Shown: piece after piece, positions 45,230 to 56,071 of the stretch | Layout: each line of letters begins with the position of its first letter | Numbering within the stretch: position 1 is the first letter of the stretch | Origin: Allolobophora icterica | Lineage: Eukaryota > Annelida > Clitellata > Crassiclitellata > Lumbricidae | DNA: 64,000 bases | Assembly (NCBI GenBank): GCA_963556255.1 | Contig: OY744605.1 | Coordinates: 10,305,326-10,369,325, forward strand | Direction: 5' to 3' | Made by a program: the position numbers and the translations under genes | The notes under the pieces: generated by a model | Told to the model about the DNA's origin: nothing | Databases searched by the model: none | Seen by the model: only the letters and a program-made list of their open reading frames with translations

Positions 45230-45640
45230 ACTCTAAATGTTACCAGATTTTTCTTTGATCGTCTTCAACTCATCCGTCGATTAGAATGTTTTCATATGGC
45301 AATGACTCAGATGGTTTCAATTACACCCAGAATGCCACGCGCCTCTTTCTGCCGGAAAACGTCCCAATATCAGACGAATCTATTTGACCCCGTGGGGCAA
45401 TTAGTCAGGGCTAATGTTGCGCTGGGCTTTACGGTAAAGTCGCTACTGTCCCTCGGATAATGAATTGTGATCGCCCCGCTTGGAATTCATTATCTCCGTC
45501 GGTCGTGGCGCGGCGCCACTGTCGGAAATAAAAGGAAATGACGTCTAATTATAAAACTATGACATCCATCTTTGCTCCGCACTCGGACGGCTTAGACTTG
45601 CTAAGATGGCGGCTTTGGTGTCGGCAATCAGGCTTAGATT
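45230..45640. promoter_or_regulatory. Candidate cis-regulatory block with an 11-bp inverted repeat
   Basis: A unique, GC-balanced block about 3 kb upstream of the NK1 start, bounded by repeats. It contains GATAATGAATT (45,456-45,466) and its exact complement AATTCATTATC (45,484-45,494), with GTGATCGCCCCGC between, plus several TAAT cores and CAATTAG. Enhancer function is inference from composition and motif density only. Confidence 0.3.
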
Positions 45641-46043
45641 CGGTCAGTTCATGGTCAGTGGGGGCTGTTTGAGGATACTATCCTGGTCCGTTTGCTGGTA
45701 AATTGTCAACAGGGTGAGGCTATATGGACCGCAAATAAAATGGTGTTAGCACTCGTAATTACACCGCCCTTCACCTTATTTGGCTCGTTAGGAACTGTAG
45801 AATTGCAGATAGTCTACTTATGTGGCAAAATACTGATAGAAGGAAAGCATTTGAAACCGTTGACCATGTTCCTATATCCTGCATGCGACACTTTCCGTAA
45901 AAGAGATTAATGTCTAGCGTCGTAATGTACGTTCTCATACACGATAACGAGAGTCCCTGCATGCATGTTAGTCTCTCAGCCTGTCTGTGTTTCTATAAGT
46001 CTGTCTGTCTGTATGTATGTACGTATGTATGTATGTATGACAT

Positions 46044-46774
46044 CAGGGCTGTAGTGGTAAAATTTGAGGTGAGTATACGCTACCGGTGACCAGCGGCGTA
46101 AAAAAAATTTGAAGACCTTTTTTTAGGAAAAATTTCAGACTTTTCACCAATTCTCAGAAAATTTTCAGACTTTTTACGATTTCGTCTCTGAAAAAGTTTA
46201 TGACCTATTTTTTTTTAGTCATTCGCCCTAAAAACCTTTGAAAACCTCTCTTTTTTCCTCAAAAAGTGCCAAAAGTGACAATTATTCGGTCTTCAGAGGT
46301 AAGTATACGCTGTATACCCGCGTATACCCTCGTCTACAGCCATGAGTATACGCTCTCAAATTTCTCTAGAGGTAAGTATACGCTGTATACCCGCGTATAC
46401 GCTCGACTACAGCCCTGGCTGTAGTGGTAAAATTTGAGGTGAGTATACGCTACCGGTGACCAGCGGCGTAAAAAAATTAGAAGACTTTTTTTATGAAAAA
46501 TTTCAGACTTTTCACAAATTCCCTCCAAATTTTCTGACTTTTTACGATTTCGTCTCTGAAAAAGTTGATGACCTTTTTTTTTTAGTCATTCGCCCTAAAA
46601 ACCTCAAAAAACCTCTCTTTTTCCTCCAAATTTCATTACTCAGGTCTCTACAGAGGTAAGTATACGTTGTATACCCGCGTATACCCTCGTCTAGAGCGCT
46701 GAGTATACGCTCTCAAATTTCCCTAGAGGTGAGTATACGCTGTATACCCGCGTATACGCTCGACTACAGCCCTG
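46044..46774. mobile_element. Head-to-tail dimer of a hAT-like MITE
   Basis: Outer ends CAGGGCTGTAGTGG and CTACAGCCCTG, flanked by TATGACAT and CATGACAT (7 of 8 equal). Inside, the unit starting GGCTGTAGTGGTAAAATTTG occurs twice (46,047 and about 46,418), sharing one terminus at the junction (46,406-46,425). Each unit has GATGACC/TATGACC with T-runs and AGTCATTCGCC, and several copies of GTATACGC. Confidence 0.85.
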
Positions 46775-46799
46775 CATGACATGTATTTATGTATGTTTT

Positions 46800-47290
46800 T
46801 CTATCTGTATGCCTACTACCTGTCTACCAACCTACACACCTACCTACCGTAACCTACCTACGTAGCTTGTCATTATCTACCTGCTTTCCTACCTACCTAC
46901 CGGCCCACCAACATATTCATACCTACATACCTACCTACCCTCCAACATATTCATACCTAACTATCTACCCACGGTACCTACCTACCTACCCACCAACATA
47001 TTCATACCTACCTACCTACTTAAGTGCTTACCTAACGACTTCGTACCTACCTATATACTTAGGAACCTGTATACCAACCAACAAATTCATGCGTATACCT
47101 ACCTGCCTACCAACATAATCATACCTACTACCTACCAGCCAACATAGTCATACTCACGTATACCTACCCACCAACATATTCATACCTACCTACCTACTTA
47201 CGCTCTTATCTACCTACTTACCTGCCTACTTACCTGCTTACTTACCTACCTACCTACTCACCAACATATTTATACCTACCTAATATAACA
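46800..47290. repeat. TACC tetranucleotide array with CCAACATATTCATACC blocks
   Basis: CTACCTACC runs interrupted by CCAACATATTCATACC at fairly regular intervals (about 46,907, 46,942, 46,992, 47,170 and 47,260), suggesting a higher-order unit. Thr/Tyr/Pro frames here are artefacts. Confidence 0.9.
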
Positions 47291-47299
47291 TAAGTGAAA

Positions 47300-47455
47300 A
47301 CTAAAACGCAACGTCAAGGGAAAACTCACCAGCAGCACTTCCGACCACTTTGGACGATAAAACACGAACCAACTTCAAGCACTTTCGGATCAAGAAAGGT
47401 GACAGACCGATTAGTTCACTTCTGATTTTAGAAGGAAGACTATTCCAGGATGATA
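47300..47455 (-). mobile_element. LINE ORF2 C-terminal fragment
   Basis: The minus strand reads SSWNSLPSKIRSELIGLS, the end of a CR1/L2-type ORF2, then a short 3' region ending TTATGTTATATTAG. It is the sister copy of 17,375-17,600. Confidence 0.65.
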
Positions 47456-47609
47456 CCTACCTTTCTGCCTACTTACTGAATTGATTACTTTAGATTGAGT
47501 TTAAGATCGTAATACTGATGCGTAATTCTCTTGAAGGTTGTTTATCTTCAAATGTCGTGATACAATTACAATTACAACGCGTTCGGTCCGCAGTGGTTTC
47601 TTCAATATA

Positions 47610-47611
47610 AT

Positions 47612-47654
<43 letters not shown>

Positions 47655-47709
47655 CTATTTAATATATATATATATATAATCTATTTAATATATATATATA
47701 TAGAATCTA

Positions 47710-47745
<36 letters not shown>
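47610..47745. repeat. AT dinucleotide tracts with ATCTATTTA interruptions
   Basis: Four TATATA runs separated by AATCTATTTAATATAT copies. 47,750-48,180 follows with CACACATA-type runs and no gene. Confidence 0.9.
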
Positions 47746-47747
<2 letters not shown>

Positions 47748-48189
47748 TTACCTGATCAATTAGCGATTGTCTAGATGTGTCATACATACACACACATGCA
47801 CATACACGGATACCAACACATAGATGGGCATACACTCACACTCGTACACGTACACATATATACATATACATCATAGATACGTATACATACAGATATATAC
47901 TAACGCGTGTACGTATAAATATATCTCCTAATTTAGTTAATAAGCGGTGCTTTGCACGCAGTGATTGGTTTTCATAGCTGATAGGTTATTATTGTTTGAT
48001 GAGAAACTATAGAACCGGATCCCTGCGTTCAGCAAATTGCTGCTACTTACTGGAAGGGGCCAACCGCTTGTCTGATCTCCCTGGCCAGCCCGCTGCGATG
48101 GGCGTAGCCGAAGCGTGACCAAGCAGAGATGCTCCGACGTTTCTAATTAGCACCAGACGGTTGGAGTCTGAGCGCAGAATACTATCAAC

Positions 48190-48560
48190 TGCGTTTAATA
48201 GCTATTCTAAGGGGTCGACCGTCCCCGGCTCCCCCCTTACTTCTCACTCGGAAGAATTATGAAGTTATTATTTTCCAAGCGGAAACGTGGCCGTTCCGCA
48301 AGCTGTAGCCTCCGTGGGAAGCCTCTTTGATCGGCAAATATTTCCAATTACGGTTTTATTGGAAGCCCGAAAGGTCCAAGATGTTGCTGGACCCTGTGTT
48401 AATAATATTGTTCGGTTTTCTTTCGTCTCAGACGGCCACGCCTGCTGGACAATTAATACGGTTTCAACTGAACGGATTTGTCGATTAAAGACGATTAATG
48501 CATTATCCTTCAAGGTCTGGTAAGGCGAGGAATCGAGGGAGGTTTGAGGGTATTTGGGGC
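48190..48560. promoter_or_regulatory. Candidate conserved-looking non-coding block
   Basis: A unique sequence of balanced composition with several homeodomain-like cores (CCAATTAC, CAATTAATAC, CGATTAATGC) and no coding signature. Open frames on both strands are short and motif-free. It lies about 6 kb upstream of the NK1 gene. Regulatory function is a guess. Confidence 0.25.
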
Positions 48561-48834
48561 ACTTAAAAATAGCTAATTTCGACAGCTTCAAACGCGGAAT
48601 GCTTTGGATGATCTATTTATTTTTAATTCTCTATTAAGATGACGAAGTCTCTTGCTCAATGCTTTAACTGTTGATTCGCCTCTCACCCTAACAGTGTTGG
48701 ACTCTCGGAATGACATCAAGGAATTTAGAGATTGAACTGGATTGGCCTTGGAATCCCTTGCCCAATTCAGTTCGCTTTGTAAATTCCTTGAGGTCATTCC
48801 GGTTCAAACTTATGACTCATCTCTTTCAAATTGC

Positions 48835-49148
48835 CAGTGGCGTCACGGGGGGGGGGGAGGGGGATGCGAGCTGCATTGGGTGACACCTTCAGAGGGGATG
48901 ACACCAAAATGACGAAATGACTGTCTGCAAAATGTGTGTGCAGAGTTTCAGCAGATATTTATTATTTCAAATTTTTAATAACAGATATCAACAAAACTTT
49001 TTCGTAAGCTCAGCTTACATGTACTGTATCAGTATCAATTTACCTACAGTAAAGCTGAAACTCTACGCTTATTTACTTTTTCACCTTCTAATGGGGGTGA
49101 CACCATGACTTACCGCGCTGGGTGACACCAGCCATAGTGACGCCACTG
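48835..49148. mobile_element. hAT-like element (CAGTGGCGTCAC / GTGACGCCACTG)
   Basis: A 314-bp segment with 12-bp perfect inverted ends and GGGTGACACC blocks near both ends. The flanking 8-mers (CAAATTGC, ACCCAATG) do not match, so the target duplication has decayed or one side was replaced. The TG microsatellite begins seven bases beyond it. Confidence 0.75.
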
Positions 49149-49153
49149 ACCCA

Positions 49154-49287
<134 letters not shown>

Positions 49288-49796
49288 GCTGAGTTGGCAG
49301 GCGCGTACTTTCTACTGCTGCCCTCAACTCTGGAACTCTCTTCTAGTAAACGCTTGATCTCCTAAGCCTCATTACCTGGACTCTTTTCTTCACTAAACTG
49401 TTCGTGTGTCGGAAAAATTTCCTCTTTGGTTCTCGATCAGACTCACCCTGGAATTCGGCAACCATAACGGTTTTTGTCGCTGGCGAGCACAACCTGATGC
49501 CTTGAGAATAATCACAGGCACACTGAAGAAGTTCTCAAATTATTTTATGATTTCACGTTAATAACGGTTAATTGAAGGAAATTTTTACGCTAATTGTCTT
49601 TCTGCGTTCTAATCATCTTCAAACCTAGTGTCCTTTGCAAATTTAACCCACGCCTATTAAACTACAGAGACAAAAATAGACTGTAGGTTAATTACTCGCA
49701 AAAGTTTCGAAAAAAATTACTAGTTTTGCGCATGGTAAACCTCAGATGTCTACAGTGTGATCACAGTATATTATTAAGCTTAAATATAATAACTAA

Positions 49797-50567
49797 CAGT
49801 ACGTCGACTGCCGGCCGCTGCCTGTTGACTTGTTTTTCTGGTCACGCCATTTTTAAAGTGAGATCTTGAAACATACAGTAGATTTAAGCTGACTGTCAGC
49901 TGCTGACATAAACATTAAAAATGATATTGTTAATTCTATTGAAGTCTTCAATGTTATTGTAACGTTTAAAAAATATTTGATGTAATGGAGTCCGGTGTGT
50001 CGGTGTGTAGGCCTAAGCGACTTAAACAAAGAGGACTGGGACTCATTCTCAAAATGGCGGCCAGTCGCACATTCTGACTACTGTAGCGGCCAGGAGTCGA
50101 TGTACTGTTCAGTTATTTATACCGTGGTGCCACAGTATAAATAATTACACAATACATCAACTCGTCGCCGCTGCTGCAGTCAGAATGTGTGACATTATAA
50201 ATAACTAAGCCCCGCCCACTGTAACGACATTATAAATACCTAAGCCCCGCCCACTGTCGTCCACCATCTTGAAAGAGACCGTTTACCATGCGATAAACCG
50301 GAAACAATCACATGAAATATTTCTTAAACGTTAAAAACAACATTGAGGACTACACGCCGATGCACCGCAATCCATCAAATAAAATATTTTTTAAACGTTA
50401 CAACAACATTTAGGACTTCATTAGAATTAGCAATATTATTTTTAACGTTAATTTTAGCTGAAATCTATAATTCAGAAGCTATTTTTCAAGGTGGCGTCGT
50501 AATCACGTGACGTAATCACGTGACCAGAAAAACTTGTCAACAGCCAGCAATGAGAGTCGACGTACTG
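49797..50567. mobile_element. DNA transposon with long, imperfect terminal inverted repeats
   Basis: Ends CAGTACGTCGACT and AGTCGACGTACTG. The arms stay complementary for about 230 bp each, for example TTTTTCTGGTCACG, then AATTCTATTGAAGTC and TAACGTTTAAAAAATATTT on the left, and their reverse complements on the right. The centre has a second inverted repeat (CATTCTGACTACTG ... CAGTCAGAATG) with TTATTTATACYGTGG on both arms. No coding region. Class undecided; CAG/CTG ends resemble hAT. Confidence 0.8.
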
Positions 50568-51226
50568 TGTAATTATTTATACTGTGGTGGTGCGATGCTG
50601 GTTCGAAGCTGAATTTGACACCTCTTACACGTAATAAAATCTCCGTTTTTGTTTAGAGCTCAATTAACTATGACGTCATTAATTTTAAGGACATTCTATA
50701 GACTATGGGTGAGATTTCAAATCTGTCGGTGACCAATTAAGTTTTCGTTCGATAATGAATCAGTTTTATCAGTTACAGCCGTATTAACATTTTAGCTTTC
50801 ACTAGAATGTAGCCTTCTCTTAACTGAGCAGAGTTTCGGAAACTTAACGACCGTCTCAATATTGTTATTTGTTATATCTATTCGTTGTCAATGTGAATAT
50901 TAGCAGAGCAGGTCTCGTACAGTGTAATTCTTTCCGTATTTCAAATATAACTCGCAGCTGCTGGATTACAGAAAGATTATATTTTATTAGAAACAAAGTG
51001 CAAGTAAAAGTGACTTGATGACTTACGTATATGGAAGCATTCATTTCAATGTTACATGGCATATTTGTTCTTGTAGAGTTCCGTAACGGAATAAGTGCCA
51101 TCACCGGAAAGATATATTATTCCTTTCGTATCATCGCTGACGAGGATATGAAACCCTACCCCATAGAAAAGCAGAATGTCTAGATGACTCTGTATCGATT
51201 CTTTTGAACCAATTTTACTAAACAAT

Positions 51227-51571
51227 CATGAGATCCATTACTGGAGAGAAGTTACATAAGAGAAACTAAGCAACTGCCAGATATATCAGATAGGCCTATA
51301 CCAGAGATCATTATGCACAATATAGAACTCTGAAGTACCCTCGAGAAAACTGTACAACTGCACTTATATTAGAACTCATTCACTTAGTAAGTTCTAACTT
51401 CTAATCTGACGAAACCCTTAAATACCCATACAGAGGAAAACACAAATGTCAGTTATGCCTGAACTCATTCACACAGAATAGTATTGTATAAACCCTTAAA
51501 GGAGAAAACCTCCTCACATATATTTGAATTCCCAGGGCGTTGTCTTTACAAAAGAGACATGAGAAGCCATA
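51227..51571 (+). pseudogene. Decayed C2H2 zinc-finger relics upstream of the ZNF array
   Basis: Finger pieces remain in broken frames. ATGAGATCCATTACTGGAG followed by AACTGCCAGATATATCAG corresponds to MRS-TGEK and CQ-xx-Q at about 51,229-51,285. KCQLCLNSFTQNS at about 51,444-51,482 runs into a stop. KRDMRSHNGGEK at about 51,552-51,585 is in a different frame from the intact array. The array was therefore once longer and lost its 5' fingers by stops and frameshift. Confidence 0.7.
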
Positions 51572-53614
51572 ATGGAGGAGAAAAACACATTCATAAACCA
51601 GCAGTGTCAGAAATCATTTGCCGAAGGTAGTGCTCTGAACTGTCACATGAGAACCCATACTGGAGAAAAACCACACAAATGCCAGCTATGTCAGAAATCA
51701 TTTGCCGAAGTCAGTGCTCTGAATCGTCACATGAGAACCCATAGTGAAGAAAAAACATATAAGTGTCGGCTATGTCAGAATAAATTTAACAACAGTAGTA
51801 ACCTAAATCGTCACATGAGTGCCCATACTGGAGAAAAACCATACAAATGCCACCTGTGTCAAAAAGCATTTGCCAAAGTTAGTACTCTGAATGGTCATTT
51901 GAGAACCCATGCTGGAGAAAAACCATACATATGCCAGTTATGTCAGAAATCGTTTGTGGACGGTAGTAAACTAAATCGTCACATGAGAACCCATACCGGA
52001 GAAAAACCATGCATGTGCCAGTTATGTCAAATGTCATTTGCCGAAGTTAGTGCTCTGAATCGTCATATGAGAATCCATACTGGAGAAAAACCATACAAAT
52101 GCCAGCTGTGTCTAAAATCATTTGCCCTAGGTCATAATCTGAATCGTCACATGAGAAGCCATACTGGAAAAAAACCATACACATGCAAGTTATGTCAGAA
52201 AACATTTGCCGAAGGTAGTACTCTGACTGGTCATATGAGAACCCATACCGGAGAAAAACCATACAAATGCCAGCTATGTCAGAAAGCATTTAACATCAGT
52301 AGTAACCTAAATCGTCACATGAGTGCCCATACTGGAGAAAAACCATACAGATGCCAGCTATGTCAGAAAGCATTTAACATCAGTAGTAACCTAAATCGTC
52401 ACATGAGTGCCCATACTGGAGAAAAACCACACAAATGCCAGTTATGTCAGAAAGCATTTGCCGAAAGTAGTGCTCTGAATCGTCACATGAGAACCCATAC
52501 CAGAGAAAAAACATACAAGTGTCAGCTATATCAGAAAACATTTAACATCAGTAGTAACCTAAATCGTCACATGAGTGCCCATACTGGAGAAAAACCACAC
52601 AAATGCCAGTTATGTCAGAAAGCATTTGCCGAACGTAGTACTCTGAATGATCACATGAGAACCCATACTGAAGAAAAACCATACAAATGTCAGTTATGTC
52701 CAAAATCATTTGCCGATGGTAGTGCTCTGAATCGTCACATGAGAACCCATACTGGAGAAAAACCATACATATGCCAGTTATGTCAGAGACCATTTGCCGT
52801 AAGTTATGCTCTGAATCGTCACATGAGAACCCATACTGGAGAGAAACCATACAAATGCCAGTTTTGTCAGAAATCATTTGCCGCAGGTAGTGCTCTGAAT
52901 CGTCACATGAGAACCCATACTGGAGAAAAACCATACATATGCCAGTTATGTCAGAAATCATTTGCCGATGGTACTGCTCTGAATCGTCACATGAGATCCC
53001 ATACTGGAGAAAAGCCATACAAATGCCAGTTATGTCCAAAATCATTTGCCGAAAGTAATACTCTGAATGGTCATATGAGAACCCATACCGGAGAAAAACC
53101 ATACCTATGCCAGTTATGTCATAAATCGTTTGCCGAAGGTAGTGCTCTGAATTGTCACATGAGAACCCATACCGGAGAAAAGCCATACAAATGCCAGTTA
53201 TGTCCAAAATCATTTGTCCTCGGTCATACTCTGAATTCTCACATGAGAAGCCATACTGGAGAAAAACCATACAAATGCCAGCTATGTCAGAAAGCATTTG
53301 CCGAAAGTAGTACTCTGAATGATCATATGAAAATCCATACTGGAGAAAGACAGTACAAATGCCAGCTATGTCAGAAAGCATTTGCCAAAAGTAGCAAGCT
53401 GCTTCGTCACATGAGAACACATACTGGAGAGAAACCATACATGTGCCACTTATGTATGAGATTATTCACAGAATCTGGTCATCTAGCAAGACACATGAAA
53501 GCGCACAGAGAAAAGCCTTATATATGTGATTTATGCAGTAAAGCTTTTAGAGAGAAAGACACACTTACCAAGCACCTAAGATGGCATGCTGGAGTAAAGC
53601 TATCTGATTCATAG
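51572..53614 (+). CDS. C2H2 zinc-finger protein with 24 tandem finger units
   Basis: 680 codons in one exon, made almost wholly of 28-residue units C-x2-C-x12-H-x3-H joined by TGEKP linkers, so a nuclear DNA-binding protein is expected. Unit 1 lacks its first Cys (FINQQCQKSF), and unit 12 (about residues 315-342) has Tyr for the second Cys (CQLYQK; TAT at 52,529). Units 9, 10 and 12 share NISSNLNRHMSAH, and many others share AEGSALNRHMRTH, indicating recent internal duplication. The last two fingers diverge most. No KRAB, SCAN, ZAD or BTB domain is seen. The ATG lies just after a frameshift in decayed fingers, so the true start, or an upstream exon, is uncertain. Confidence 0.9.
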   Translation: MEEKNTFINQQCQKSFAEGSALNCHMRTHTGEKPHKCQLCQKSFAEVSALNRHMRTHSEEKTYKCRLCQNKFNNSSNLNRHMSAHTGEKPYKCHLCQKAFAKVSTLNGHLRTHAGEKPYICQLCQKSFVDGSKLNRHMRTHTGEKPCMCQLCQMSFAEVSALNRHMRIHTGEKPYKCQLCLKSFALGHNLNRHMRSHTGKKPYTCKLCQKTFAEGSTLTGHMRTHTGEKPYKCQLCQKAFNISSNLNRHMSAHTGEKPYRCQLCQKAFNISSNLNRHMSAHTGEKPHKCQLCQKAFAESSALNRHMRTHTREKTYKCQLYQKTFNISSNLNRHMSAHTGEKPHKCQLCQKAFAERSTLNDHMRTHTEEKPYKCQLCPKSFADGSALNRHMRTHTGEKPYICQLCQRPFAVSYALNRHMRTHTGEKPYKCQFCQKSFAAGSALNRHMRTHTGEKPYICQLCQKSFADGTALNRHMRSHTGEKPYKCQLCPKSFAESNTLNGHMRTHTGEKPYLCQLCHKSFAEGSALNCHMRTHTGEKPYKCQLCPKSFVLGHTLNSHMRSHTGEKPYKCQLCQKAFAESSTLNDHMKIHTGERQYKCQLCQKAFAKSSKLLRHMRTHTGEKPYMCHLCMRLFTESGHLARHMKAHREKPYICDLCSKAFREKDTLTKHLRWHAGVKLSDS

Positions 53615-53788
53615 AGGCTATTAGAAACCTTAATATCTGATCTGCCTAATTGAATTGTGATTTTTACGACCTGTTAAAGAAGGTTGTGACTGGTGATAGC
53701 ATCTATTTCAACAAAGTGTAAACAATTGAAGATGAGGACCATTTATGACATGACCTTATGAATGTGGGTTATTCAGTGAATTGTTTTA

Positions 53789-53794
53789 AATAAA
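53789..53794 (+). terminator. Polyadenylation signal AATAAA downstream of the zinc-finger gene
   Basis: AATAAA lies 175 bp after the TAG stop at 53,612-53,614, the first such hexamer on the coding strand, followed by AT/GT-rich sequence. A plausible 3' end for the transcript. Confidence 0.5.
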
Positions 53795-53799
53795 GCAGG

Positions 53800-54500
53800 A
53801 ATTTAGATAGCAATGTTCCAACCATGGCAATACTCCACTGGATGCATTTTGTTCAACGTATTCTGTTTTTTTTGTCAGAACTACAAAAGCATCAAACAGT
53901 TACTTTCTGTTTTAATTTCTGAGAAATTACATGTTGCAGAGTTTCGAAGGAAGCAGTGATTCTACGAATTACATATAGCTCAGTCAAAGTTTATTTTCAT
54001 GGCATACTGATTGATTTCAGTTTCTTGTATTAATTTTTTATTATTATTGTTATAAATTTGGTTTATAAATTTCTGGTGGTGACTTGGTTCTTGCAGCATT
54101 GATTTGATTTTTTTAACGCTTTGATATTGTGATTTCTACTTTGCACAAAATAGCACAGCATACCAGAATGACGATTTACAGTATTTGAAAAGGCTTTTAA
54201 TTTATGTTGGAACTATACGGCGATATTGTGTACTTTGGCGCTAACAAACTTAAAATTTCTTGTATCCACTTATACAGGCTTTTTTGTATACAATAGCTTT
54301 TACAGCAATTAGTCTTGGAAATTCTTTTGAAATTTGAGGATGGCCCTGTACTGCTTCGTTCCTTCCTGGATAGCCGGAAACGATAATTAGGCTACCACAG
54401 ACTCAGACTGCACGGGTTGGACACCAATCCCACCGACATGACTCAGTATCGGGTCCTTTTTGCACACTCTATACTTGGCCGAACTGACTAAGCTCATCAC
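53800..54500. other. Flank downstream of the zinc-finger gene
   Basis: AT-rich, without repeats I recognise or open frames. It may be the rest of the 3' UTR if the first AATAAA is not used. Confidence 0.45.
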
Positions 54501-54515
54501 GATAATATACTAGGA

Positions 54516-54874
54516 CAGTGGTTCTTAACCTTTTCAAGGGAGGCGAACCCCAAGAAAAATCCATGACCACTCACCGAACCCCTCAAGTTTTAACAACAAT
54601 TTTTTAACTAATGAGAACAAAAGGAAACAAAAAATTGTACCAAAATGTGATACAATATTAATACATTCAATACAATACATGAACTACTAACAGTTAACTA
54701 ACTGTTAACAAAATTTATTAAATAAAAGTCCAGAAATTAAAATAAAATAGCAAATGATTTTACTCACACTCACTGACCCTGAATATGTATATATTTCAGA
54801 GGACCTCTGCCGAACCTCTGGCACTGGCTCACCGAACCCCTGGGGTTCGGTCGAACACTGGTTAAGAAACACTG
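54516..54874. mobile_element. hAT MITE with perfect 8-bp target duplication
   Basis: A 359-bp insert with ends CAGTGGTTCTTAACC and GGTTAAGAAACACTG, flanked on both sides by TACTAGGA. Both subterminal regions contain CACCGAACCCCT, an internal inverted/direct motif. No coding. Confidence 0.95.
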
Positions 54875-54961
54875 TACTAGGACGAAGACGACATTCAGCT
54901 GTGAGGACAATGCTACAAGTCTGATGCTCTTACCGATGTGTCGTCGTCTATGTTGTAGGAA

Positions 54962-55166
54962 TCAACTTACATAATAACCGTTGTACGTCTGTCTGTCTGT
55001 CTGTCTGTCTGTCCCGTAAACAAACACTATTGTGACGTCACTATACTGCCGCCTTGGCGACGGTTGTCTTGACGGTTGTCTTGACGACGGCTATAGGCCT
55101 ATAATATGACGTTATAATAATAATTGTTTTTATATACCGTGATTTTTCACGGGTTAGGACAGCTAG
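54962..55166 (+). mobile_element. Mini-Helitron, family 2, copy 1
   Basis: A 205-bp element from A/TCAACTTACATAATAACCG to the hairpin CCGTGATTTTTCACGG, then GTTAGGACAG and CTAG/T: the TC start, 3' hairpin and CTRR end of Helitrons. The interior has CTGTCTGTC, TGACGTCA and a duplicated GACGGTTGTCTT. Copies 2 and 3 lie nearby. Confidence 0.75.
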
Positions 55167-55387
55167 TATAGCATTAGTTAAGTTAGTTCCGGTATATTAT
55201 GCTTACAATGATGCACGCTGGGTGCATCCTTGAGTATAATAGACGCTGCATGGACGAGGCTCCTCTGGACGTGCGGATGGCGGTACGCAAACCGATGGTA
55301 GGGCCTAGGCCTAGCCGGTTTATTTTAGAGATTTGAATCTTGGACTTACACAGTTTGTAGTACATGGGACCTTAAATGCATGGGGTG

Positions 55388-55475
55388 GTACCCAATCAAA
55401 CGGACAGCGGTGATGAAGGAGCTCATCTGATCATATCATTGAAAAATGAACAGAGTCGATACCATACAGTTTCTA
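55388..55475 (+). repeat. Dispersed repeat, second copy of the 16,078 family
   Basis: CCCAATCAAACGGACAGCGG, then TTGAAAAATGAACAGAGTCGA and ACCATACAG, in the same order as 16,083-16,155. Class unknown. 55,480-55,785 has a short plus-strand frame without motifs. Confidence 0.6.
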
Positions 55476-55790
55476 CATATATTTAGTTACGGCAGACAAT
55501 TCCAGCGTTTACCATGACCCATGACTCATCACTTTCAAAATTGCTTTGCTTTAGTATTAGTAGTATGAGTAATAGTAGTAACAGAAATAAATCTATAATG
55601 GAAAGTAGGGATGAAAAAAGTATACCTATAATAATCAGTGTCTTATTACTTTTCATAAAGTCTCTGAATAACGATCGAATACTCGTAGAGGCGCTTTATA
55701 ATGTTCAATACAACAAAAAGCATAAGCTTATATAAAAATTGCAGTTACAATTGTAATCATAATTAATATTTCCAATAAATTATATATATA

Positions 55791-56009
55791 CTAGCTGTAA
55801 ACCCGTGAAAAATCACGGTATAGCCTATAAAAAACAATTATTATTGCAGTGATAACAATAACGTCATATTATAGGCCTATAGCCGTCGTCAAGACAACCG
55901 TCAAGACAACCGTCGCCAAGGCGGCAGTATATAGTGACGTCACAATAGTGTTTGTTTACGGGACAGACAGACAGACAGACAGACGTACAACGGTTATTAT
56001 GTAAGTTGA
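55791..56009 (-). mobile_element. Mini-Helitron, family 2, copy 2
   Basis: A 219-bp copy in reverse orientation: A/CTAG, hairpin CCGTGAAAAATCACGG, TGACGTCA, GACAGACAG, and the complement of TCAACTTACATAATAACCG, then T. It is nearly identical to copy 1 outside indels, so a recent insertion. Confidence 0.75.
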
Positions 56010-56071
56010 TATATATACATACATATATATGTATAGCTAGTATATATATGTATAGCTAGTATATATATATA

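Noticed and set aside
48835..49148. 8-bp target duplication for this hAT-like element
   Set aside because: Flanks CAAATTGC and ACCCAATG do not match; the element is called on its inverted ends only.
52548..53438. 296-codon minus-strand frame
   Set aside because: Antisense shadow of the zinc-finger array; its repeats mirror the 28-residue finger unit.
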